From NCBI GenBank assembly GCA_015680685.1, contig MNCI01038015.1:372157-436156 (forward strand): a stretch of DNA of 64,000 bases, in the 5' to 3' direction. Position 1 is the stretch's first letter. The number at the start of each line of letters is the position of its first letter. Of the stretch, positions 23,170 to 32,481 are shown piece by piece. This DNA is from Gnetum montanum. Taxonomy: Eukaryota > Streptophyta > Gnetopsida > Gnetales > Gnetaceae. The notes under the pieces were generated by a model. It worked only from the letters and a program-made list of their open reading frames with translations, ran no database searches and was not told where the DNA came from. The translations under genes and the position numbers were made by a program.

Positions 23170-24212
23170 GTAAGTTTCTACACTACCCTCATTCATGTTA
23201 TGTGATTTACCAAGTTATATTGTTACCACCATCCCTGTGTCTTGGTTGCTATGATTGTCATTGTCATTACGCTACCACTGTTGTTATTTCCTTGCTGCTA
23301 CTTAGGCTGCTACACCATGACTATCGCCACTCTAGCCACAGTGGCTATGGTGTTTGCTACGCTACTGCTGATGCATGGCACTGCCCTGGCCACATCATTG
23401 GGCATGACCGATGTGCAATTGTGAGGATTTGAGTGGTTATGGCATGATGCATATTCAACGTAGCATAGCACCCATGAAGGGGATTTTTGCCTACCAAGTT
23501 TCTTAGGCAACGTAGCACATGTTTAGCATAGCGTAGTGCATTACATGTTATGTTTTATGCAATAGGGTAGGTCTAGGGCAATGGGAACGCTATAAATTAT
23601 TTTTTGTGTGTGTCATTTTTTTCATTGTGACAGAAGGACTATTACATTTTTGGTGTTCTATCACACTACGCTGCTATGTTGGCAGGCCTATCATGTTGCT
23701 ATGCTATTGGGCTTGTCATGATGCTACGCTGGTAGGCCTACTACGCTGCTATGCTGTTAAAGTGTTGTTCTTGCTACGTTGTGATGCTTGTTACATTATT
23801 GCATCTATCATACTTGCCACTTTTCTATGCTACATGGGCCATGGTCATCTCGCTACGCTATGCCTAACGTAGTGGTTGCTCTTGTGCAGAGTGTAGCTAC
23901 ATCACTACACTGTACAGGGTGTGCTTGCTATGCTACATTGTGTAGGGCATGCTCACAACGATGTGTTGTGCAAGGTGTGCCTGTGACACTACGCTATGTA
24001 GGGTGTAGCTGCTACGCTATGTGGGGTGTACCTGCTATGCCATGCTACATGTGACACCCTACTACACTGCATGTAGTGTTGGGTTCAATTTTATTATGCC
24101 AAGGACTTACTGTTTCATGCCTAAGGAAAAAACTTTACACTGAGGGTTACGCTACGCTACTGAGTAATCATCACCTGAATACTGTTCCAACATTTTTTTT
24201 TGTTTTGTTCAG
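23170..24212 (+). other. intron 1 of the cargo gene, rich in GCTACGCT words
   Basis: A 1.04-kb interval bounded by GTAAGT and a T-rich run ending TTCAG. It contains dozens of CTACGCT, GCTATGCT and TGTAGGGTGT words related to the LTR palindromes, densest at 23,640-24,070. The ORFs at 23,139-24,054 on both strands are translations of this repeat-rich DNA. Confidence 0.5.
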
Positions 24213-25016
24213 GTTCATGTTGAAACCCGTCTTGATTATTCTTGAGCTAGTAGGAGTCCTATGCTACCTAAGTGAACCCATGGCCAACATCCCCCCTCCC
24301 CATGCACAAATAGGATGTTAGGAAATCTAGTTTTGGGAAGGTGCATGGGAATTCCTAGAGTTCCTCCTTGACAATTTCAGTGTGATAGTGTGGTCATACT
24401 TATCGGCTGAAAAAGCCACTGTACTTGTTCAAACATTGTTGCTTGGGGTAAATAGGGGAATTTTGAAGTTCATGGCTGATGGATCAATTGAGGGCGAAGG
24501 GGCAGAAGGCTCAAATCAGCACCCAAGGGGCTTGAGATTCTTAAGTTGGATTGAGGGCAAATTCAAATGCTATCATCAATACAACACGTTGTTTGTTTCC
24601 CATTACATGGGCACCTACTTCTAGAACCCACTTGGGACTATGTATTATGTCGACGGGTAGGTCCTGTGAAGACGTTTTAGACATGTTTCATGATTTGTCT
24701 TACATTAGTCCAAATTCTTATGGTACTTTGCTTGTTACCAAGTTCATGATTGATAAGGATGTTCTTCATGGTAACAAGGGGACTTTGGCATTGATCCAAA
24801 TGGCTTTGCAAGAGTTCTCTTCTATTGAGAACATACGTGCCGACGTCATAGAACAACTTGGGCTTGATTTCAAAACCTGTCCAACCAAATACTCCAAGTT
24901 CTATGGGAAATGTGAAGAACTTGGATGGTTGGATAGCCAATGGGCATCTCGTCGACCGCTTACTATTGAAGACGTTCTGGTGGAAATTCCACCATTTCCT
25001 ACACCATTTAGATCCA
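24213..25016 (+). pseudogene. HAD/FCP1-like phosphatase domain in exon 2 of the cargo gene
   Basis: The start of exon 2 reads LKPVLIILELVGVLC, resembling motif I of FCP1-type HAD phosphatases, where the catalytic Asp would be the Glu at 24,244-24,246. Then GAWEFLEFLLDNFSVIVWSY (about 24,337-24,396) resembles the family block ending in VWSS (motif II). Further on, SPNSYGTLLVTKF followed by MIDKDVLHGNKG (about 24,709-24,780) sits where the LLVDDS motif is expected, with the aspartates replaced. The match is by motif order only. If right, the domain was probably already catalytically altered or is decayed; a chance resemblance is possible. Confidence 0.42.
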
Positions 25017-27582
25017 GTGTGTTAAATTATGCATTTATTTTTCGTGTGTTCGAGTGATAATTTTGTTCTTTGCTTTTTGCTAATTTTTTGTCACTAATTA
25101 TTGTAGTAGCAAGCGAATCCCAAGAGGTTATAGTAATCACCTCTAGGCATGATGAAACCAACCTCTTCTTCAAATATAGGGAGGTGTACAAGATGCAATG
25201 TTGGCTATGCAATGGGGCCCCAGCCATTCCTGTTCACAACATTCAAGAGGTTGGGCTCATGGATTTATTCCTAGTAGTAAATCCAAGTGTCCCTACTGCA
25301 GAAATGCTCTCCCTAGTTGATTCCTTTTTTGAAAAGGCTAATCGCTTCGACACACGTGTTCACAATGTGTGAGTGGTGTTTGAGATTAATGACAAACATT
25401 TTGCAAATATTTTTGATGTTCCCTCTGATGGTCTACCTATATGGGATAAGAATAGAAAGAATTTCAACCATCAGGGGAACATAGAGGAATGGCTAGGGAC
25501 AAGCAAAGACCAAAAGGGAATTTATATGCATAAGGTCAGGCTAGGGGTGGCCCAAAAGGTTTACCTTGTATTCCATGCCAGTGCCTTCCCCAAGCTACTC
25601 TCCCAAAGGAAGATCCTTGGAGTAGAGAAAGCTTGGATCATGCAGAATGTTATGGAAGAAGGGACCCACTACAACTGGGTTAAATACCTTTCTGAAGGCT
25701 TGCCGGCTAAAATGGTTAAGCTTCGTGAGAAGCTTGATGTCCACTTCAATGTGTAGTATGCCTTCTTCATAGCCTACCTACGATGGTTTGTAGAATTCTT
25801 GCTAGTTCATGAAAATGACATCTAGGTACAGCAAGATTGCATCGAAATATCAAAATCATGGATTTGCCAACTGGTTCACACCACCCAATCCCAAGACCCC
25901 TCGGAAGCTATTGGGGAGTCTCTTTCAATAACGACAAGGGATCAGGTGGGATGTCCCTTTCATGCGCTAGACATCGTTGGAGAGGTGCATCCCATTAACA
26001 CACGCAATGTGCTAAGGAGGGCACACCTCATTGTAGAAAATATAAAAACCAGGTTGCAATGAAAAAAGTCTTGTCCAGCGGAAGAACCTCCTTGCACTAA
26101 TTTAGAAAAGGGGAGAAATTTACAAATCAAAGTTCGCAAGGTGGAGCCTTCAGTCGGTAAGTATGCTTACTTGTTTTGTTAGTTGCCCCTCCTTTTTTAT
26201 GTTAGAATATCTTGCTTACTTTAGACACATTTAACAGAAAAAGAAGAAGAAGAATTTTTGACCCCTGAAGTAGGGGCATCCACTGTAGAAGAAGAAGAGG
26301 CCCCGACGGCAGAGGAGGAGGCCCCTACCATAGAGGAAGAGGCTCCTGCTACCGATGATCATTTTGTGGAGTGTGCCCTAGCACCTGAGGGGCATATGAT
26401 TGCTAAAGATGCCCTACGCTACTGAGTCAACTAGAGGGGGAAGGGCTACAATTTGATGCTAGTGAGTTTGATCGCTTGCTTGATAGTGTGTCGATGGATG
26501 ATCCCCCCACTATCACCCTTGAGGGTTTTCTAGGTAGGAGCTTTGCATTTTCATTTATGCTATTTATCAATTTTTTTTTTGTGTTATCCTCCCCTTCATT
26601 GTGCTAACATGTCTTGTTATGTAGCAGATACTACTACTAAGGCCCCTGATTCTTCATCTTCGATTCACCTCCAACCATGGACCAAGACTCCTGAAAAATT
26701 TGCATTCATGGAAGGAGTGGTTGATGACATGCTTGATTTCCTATGGTATATTGATCTTGAAATAGGTGTGCTCAAGTTACAACATTTTACTCCATGTTAT
26801 TACATTATTGGCATCCTCGTATGACTAATGCTTTCCCATGTGTGATTGGCAGCTTCTTATCTTAAATGGGCCCCTAGACAAGTAGTCGAGGTTAACGCAA
26901 TGCCTGTGCTCCCACCAGAGGTGACCGAGGTGCCTTGTCATGTGTACAAGGAAGTGAGAAAATGTGCACTCTACTTGGCACGCTTGTTTTGGGAGTGTAG
27001 GCGTGTTAACGAGGACCTCTAGAAGTGGGTCCAAAAGTTAGAAAAGGAGAAAGCTAGCCAAGCAGTTGAGTTGGAGGACCTTCGATCACAAAATTAATTT
27101 TTATTGGCCTGTGACACTCACAACAGTAGTTGGCATATGGCTAAAATTGACTATGCAAGATACTGGTCATCCATATGGAGTAAGAATGAGACCACTCGCA
27201 AGATTATTGAATAATGCTTGTAGATGGACCTTTTAGCCCAGAAGAATCAAGATTGGAAAGACTACAGCGTTAAAGTATATGAGTGGGGGCAAGCACAAAA
27301 GAACCATAAGCACGTGTATAAAATGGAACGTGCTACCTACTACCAACAATATTAGGATGCTTCCGTTGAGTTGCATATCCATAAATTTTTTCTAGATGTC
27401 ATTGGCGCTATAAAGGCCTATGAGAAGTTCACACAACAAGTAGTGGTTAGTGAGTCTCTTGAAAGAGAGATGACCCTGCCTTCCTAGGAGACCACTAACC
27501 TAATTGAGGAAGAGATCCTATAGCATCTTGCAGTTGGCATGGACAAAATACCTCCTGAGATGGACACAGGTCCATCTTAGGT

Positions 27583-27890
27583 TAGTCATTCTTTGTTGTT
27601 GTTGTAATCTATTTCATAAGAGCCTTGTTGTAATTCAATTTCTCATTTTGTGTTTTTTTTTTTTGTTCAATATCCAAATGGAGGTATGAGCCCTAATGGG
27701 ACAATAGATGATGATGTTAGGGAAGGCTCGTAGTATAGTGGCAGAAGATTTTATTTTGTCTTTATTATTATTATTATTTTGTAAACATCATTGTATCGAC
27801 TTCGAATTCAATGGAGTAAAAGTGAAATAGTTGTTTTATTTTGTTTTGGGTTAGTTATTTGTGAATGTAGTTGGGCCCCTTGCTCTAGTT
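27583..27890 (+). other. 3' flank of the cargo gene
   Basis: After the last coding codons there is a T-rich stretch and an ATT microsatellite near 27,764-27,778. The TTAG at 27,579-27,582 followed by GTTAGT might instead be a further splice donor. No clear poly(A) signal or other gene was seen. Confidence 0.3.
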
Positions 27891-27894
27891 TAAT

Positions 27895-28205
27895 AGTTTA
27901 AGGCCATTTCGGGTCATGCAATGTGATTTCTAAAGGTTGGCTACCAATTTTAGGCCTTAGTGAGACGTGGTGGTAGTTTAAGGCCATTTCGGGCCATCGT
28001 TAGTTTTAGGCCATTTTAGGCCATGTGTAGGATAATTTAATAAGATTTTAATTTTATATTTTTTGTTTTTTTTTTGTTTGAAGTGGAATTTCCAGTTTTA
28101 GGCCTTGGCATACCGTATCAATAGTTTAAGGCCATTTCAGGCCATTGCTAGCTTTAGGCCATTTCGAGCCATAGCAATAGTTTAAGGCCATTTTAGGCCA
28201 AATGT
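27895..28205. repeat. array of TTTAAGGCCATTTCGGGCCAT-type units
   Basis: At least seven occurrences of AGTTTAAGGCCATTT or TTTTAGGCCATTT, each followed by a GGCCAT. It has the same logic (short inverted repeat GGCC...GGCC after TTTAAG) as the GGTC...GACC arrays and borders the cargo gene downstream. Confidence 0.75.
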
Positions 28206-28234
28206 AAGGTAGTGATGATGAGGACAATGGAATC

Positions 28235-28475
28235 AGCCAACTTAATGAAAAATGTAAATCATGCAAACAACAAACTTAATGAAAAAATGTAAATCACGTA
28301 CACAGCAAATGTTTTGTAAAATGTAATTGATGTAAACAGCAAACTTAATGTAAAATGTGAACCATGCAAATAGCAATGTTAATACAAAATGTGAATAATG
28401 CAAACACAAACTTAATGTAAAAATGTAGATCATGCAATCAACAAATTTAATGTAAAATGTAAATCATGCAATCGA
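28235..28475. repeat. tandem repeat, about seven units of 33-35 bp
   Basis: Units follow CTTAATGTAAAATGTAAATC followed by ATGCAAACAGCAAA. A 63-codon minus ORF (28,242-28,433) is simply a reading of this array. Confidence 0.8.
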
Positions 28476-28509
28476 AAGTATAATAATTTGCTAAAGTGAT
28501 GTAGAGACA

Positions 28510-29125
28510 AGTTTCAATCATGCAATTGCTTTCTAACCCGACATGGGTTAGGCGAGGCATAGGGCCAGGACGCCTTGCACTGGTATTCATCTATGTTGTC
28601 ATCTACCGTTTGGAAGGGTAACTCAGCCCACATGGTTTCTTTATCTGAGTTGACATTTTTGGCTGGTTGATCAGTCAAGCATAGGATTTCTTCATGAACA
28701 AATGCTTCATTCTTAGAGATTACTATCTTTGAACCCTGCTCCATGTCAATGTTGTTGATGTCTTGAGCAGTTACCTCATCACTGTAGATCACCACTTCCC
28801 CACCCACATAAGGTAAGTGGATTTCCTTATGTATAGGTGAGGAGATAGTCCTTAATTGGGCTAACCATAATCATCCCAGGATCAGGTTGAACCCAGGCAT
28901 TTCCTCCACCATGATAAACACCGCGCTTGTGGGGAATTGGTCCCCTACCATAAAGTTGATGTCCACAGTTCCCTTAACTACCACACATGACCCATTGAAG
29001 GACTTAAGGCATGAAGTTTCCATGGGCTTGATTTGATCAACCAAGCCCAATTTGTTCACAATAGGAAATGGGATTACGTTGGTGGAAGCTCTATCATCAA
29101 CATGTACCCTGCAAATCTTGTACTA
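28510..29125 (-). pseudogene. aspartic protease of the Tat/Ogre element (decayed)
   Basis: On the minus strand RVHVDDRASTNVIP (about 29,100) aligns with the expected D-[ST]-G active site, with only the first Asp kept. MVGDQFPTSAVFIMVEEMPG and FNLILG (open 28,871-29,059) form the flap and hydrophobic core region typical of retroviral-type proteases. A further open piece, 28,514-28,807, continues the polyprotein and then stops near the tandem repeats. Gag lies upstream, the antisense gene downstream. Confidence 0.7.
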
Positions 29126-31938
29126 GCCAACCCGAATAGTGATGAACATAGGCATGGTTGTCACTTGACCCTTTTCAGGGTCATCCTTAATGAACTTATC
29201 GTGAAATGTCAACTTGGCCGACCATGGTTCTTTGGTCATAGGGGGAAGCATGATAGCATGAATGGCCTTTTCTTCAGCTGACAGTACTTTCCCTAGCCAG
29301 CTTGTCTACTAAATGCTCTTCATGCATTTTTAGAAGGGGAGGCTGGAGTGCAACTTTCATCACTCGATTTTGTGTTGGGGGAAACTTGCCTACTTTGATA
29401 TAGCACCTTGATAACAAACAGTGCCTACGTTGCTATAGTGGAAGGTGGTGTAGTTTTGAGCATGAAGGGTGTAGGAGGTGTTTGATGAGGGGCTCTAATG
29501 ACAAAGGGGGCCTATGACTCAGTTGTTGGCATTTTTGTATTACAAGAAGATGCACGAAGCACAAATGGTTGTTGTGGTGGTTTAGGATTATTGTCAATGT
29601 CGATAGTGTTAATGGTGCAACCCACATTGTTGGCGTTCAAGGGATTTTTGTAAACACCCATTAACTGATTTTTAGGTTGAACGGGACTACTCTCATCTAG
29701 GACCAGCTTGCCCTAATTGATCATGTGTTGAATGTTGTCTTTCAATGCTAAGTAGTAATCTGTATCATGACCACATAGTTGGTGATAGTCACAGAAACAC
29801 TCTAACCTAAAATTCTTAAGCACTGATGGTTCATTGGGTGTTTCTAAGGAAGGGTTCCAAAGAACTTCATAGTACCTTTGATGAAATTTAATAGCCTCCT
29901 CTGACATTCATTTTTGTTGTATACACCTAGCTCCCAACAATTGCTTCAAGAGTTCTAAAGGCTTAATCGGTAATGGGGTATACTTTAAGTGATCCTTGCA
30001 CTCAAAGTTTGGCCATGGTTGGATTTACGCTACAAATGTTGATGCTTGTGGCTAACTAGTGTTAGTGGGTCTAGGTGTTGGATTAGTGGGAGCTTTGGGA
30101 GTGGTAGCAGCATTTTTGCTATTATTAGGTTTGGTCTCACTGGCTACAGTGGCCACTGTGGTTGCTACAGCCTTGCCTTTCTCCTTGTCTTTTTTGGTGT
30201 GTGCATTCCTGTAGGTCGCATAAGCTGGATCCCTACTAGCCTCCGTCACATCTTAGATGCTCTTGATTTGAGCGAATGCTTGGTTGAGGGAATGCAGGAC
30301 CAAGTAGTAGAGCTTAGACTTAATGAAGTCACTGACTACAATGTTAAAGATGGTTAACAAATGAGCTTTGGCGATTGGTTCGCATATTTCGTTCAAGGTT
30401 GCAGTCCATCATTGTATGAATCTCTGTACAGATTCCAGCGGTTCCTGCTTAATGCTCATGAGCTAGTCTAGAGTGACTTCCAATTTTAAGTTATACCTAA
30501 AATGGATCACAAACTAACTTAGCAACTCCTCCAAGGTGGAGATAGAGGCACATGGAAGTACATAGTGCCAATCTAAGGCTTTGCCTATCAAGGACATCGC
30601 AAAGACACAGATGATGGTGTGAGGTCATGGTTGCAAAAGCAAGGATTTAGACCTAAAGGTAACCAAATGTGCATTCAAATCATCCTTCCCATTGTATTTT
30701 GTAAATTGGGAGAGTGGCATCCCAGGGGGCAATGTGAGCATAGGGACAACTGGGCTGATGGGGTCATCATGGTAAAAGTACATGACTTGGACAGTTTCAG
30801 TACCAGTAGCGAGCCATTTGATCTCTTCAGTGAGGGTTTGGATGAGTTGGAAAGCTTGATATAGACTTGGGGATGTTGTAGATAGTTGAGGGGCTACAAG
30901 AGCAGCCATCATTGGTGGTGTTGTTGGGGCAATGGCCTATCCCATGGGGGGTACCGTTGGGGCCACTCTAGTAAGTGGTGTCACCTAGGAGGTCCATCAC
31001 CTGGTGGGTGGCACTATCAGGTTGGTTACTTGCCCGATTGGTGGAACAGCCCATAGCCATACGTTTTGCTACACTACGTGTGGAACCTAATATGCTTGGG
31101 GTTGCACTTAGTGTGAAATATGAGATGGTTAGGTGGTAGGGAAGATAGTAGTTTCCTTCCATCATGCAGTTGAGGTAGGATCCCCTACTGACGGTAGGAT
31201 GGGTTCAGATAAGGTGACTAAAGAAAAACCCATGTAAGGTTGTGATGTAGGCAGAGTGTGCACATATGGTAGCATAGATGTCACTAATGTTGGGTACAAT
31301 ACGTGAATAGAGTGGGAAGGCAAGGTAACAGGCAATGAAGTTGAAGGGCTAGCGTGCTGATAAGTTGAAGACATGGGATGACTGCTCATCACCAAAGGGA
31401 GTCTAGGTTATGGTAGGATCGTGGCAGTGATGAAGGGAGTGGAGAATTTTCATTGATGAAAATGAGTAGTAGAGGTGGGAGGGACACCTGTGGTGTAGAT
31501 TGGACCACCACCTTCCGAGTGGGAGTCCAACTCCTCTTGTCCATTCTGGAAGGGTTCTTTGTAATGTGATGTTATGTCCCATTCTCTTACCCTACTTACT
31601 TGGATAAGTTGGTTTAGCATCCACCGGTACATCTTAGTCAGTGGGATAATGGTATTGGGAGTAGGGATGAACTCCCTCCTATTCCAGTAGATGAACTTGA
31701 AGTTACGTTTCTCTTCAAGTTCACGATGGTCCAATGGTATGTTTGCCTACATTTTCATGCACAGAAAGTGGTATCGCTCCTCATCTTGAGGGAGGGATTT
31801 GGGAAATTGCTATTATAGTCTCAAGGACTACCTTGGCATTAGGAATGGGCTAAGCGGGCGCTCAAGACCTACCACATTCTGGACAGAGTAAGGTACCTCC
31901 AAGCTTGAGGTGGGAACTATAGTAGTAATGGGATTCAT
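29126..31938 (-). pseudogene. gag of the Tat/Ogre element (decayed)
   Basis: A start codon at 31,938 opens a long, stop-broken frame. The capsid region at about 30,600-30,250 shows MSLIGKALDWHYVLP and RFIQ-WTATLNEICEPI-like blocks typical of the plant retrotransposon gag domain. N-terminal pieces are open at 31,450-31,734 and 31,162-31,395, then 30,625-30,912 (NGKDDLNAHLVTFRSK). A Lys-rich linker follows (30,052-30,249). CDYHQLCGHDTDYYLALK (about 29,790) resembles the Cys-His knuckle before protease. The product would package genomic RNA. Confidence 0.75.
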
Positions 31939-32106
31939 TTTCTATTGTAGTTAGAAAGCTGTAGGAGAGACACGCACGCTGCAGCTAGGTATGTTCATGA
32001 GTGTCAAAAACTGGTTTCCTTCACCATTATGCTTTCTATGCTGAGCAGGACTACTACACTGACAAAGTTGCTACGCTGCAGGGAACACAGGTAACATACC
32101 GCGATG

Positions 32107-32286
32107 GGTAGCGTATCACGATGGATAGCGTAGCACAGTGGAGGATGCTATGCAATAAGTAGCATAATGCTATAGAGAGGTGTTACGTAGTAAGAAACAT
32201 AACACTGTAAAAGGATGTTACGCAATAAGTAGCATAACACAGTAGACGGGTGTTACGTAGTGGGTAGTGTAGCACTGTAGACAGGT
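32107..32286. repeat. tandem repeat, about five units of 35-38 bp in the leader
   Basis: Units such as GTTACGCAATAAGTAGCATA followed by ACACAGTAGACGGGT repeat in the 5' leader, just inside the 5' LTR. Each unit contains a self-complementary part (TTACGC...GCATAA-like) built from the same TAGC/GCTA words as the LTR palindromes. Confidence 0.7.
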
Positions 32287-32481
32287 TCGGGCTTTCATCC
32301 CATAGAGTTCCAAAGGAACTGCCAACTAGGATCGATCTGTATCAACCAGTGTGTAGACAACCATAGGGGTTTCACGTCTATGCTAGCTGGACACTAGTAG
32401 CAGGGTACAGAATGCACATAGGACTACCCATGATGCATAGAAGGGGCACACAAAGAAGGCCCTCCTTCCAATGTCAAAAAC

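Larger units (their letters stand above)
23051..27582 (+). pseudogene. antisense, intron-bearing cargo gene inside the Tat/Ogre element (decayed)
   Basis: Proposed exons: 23,051-23,169; 24,213-25,016; 25,107-26,156; 26,238-26,533; 26,625-26,765; 26,853-27,582. Each intron begins GT and ends AG (for example GTAAGT at 23,170 and 26,157, TTGTTCAG at 24,212, TTAACAG at 26,237). Intron 1 is phase 2 and the other four are phase 1, and every phase agrees across the junction. One frameshift lies in exon 2 (about 24,640-24,660) and one in exon 4 (about 26,410). Most stops are TAG or TAA where CAG, CAA or TGG would fit. The product would have a short basic N-terminus, a HAD/FCP1-like region, a region resembling plant-transposon proteins (FEINDKHFANIFDVPSDG), an acidic EEEAPT repeat, and a charged, probably coiled-coil tail. 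Function unknown. Confidence 0.7.

Noticed and set aside
23139-24054. ORFs rich in Cys, Tyr, His and Ala
   Set aside because: They are readings of GCTACGCT/GCTATGCT repeats inside intron 1 of the cargo gene; all frames look alike.
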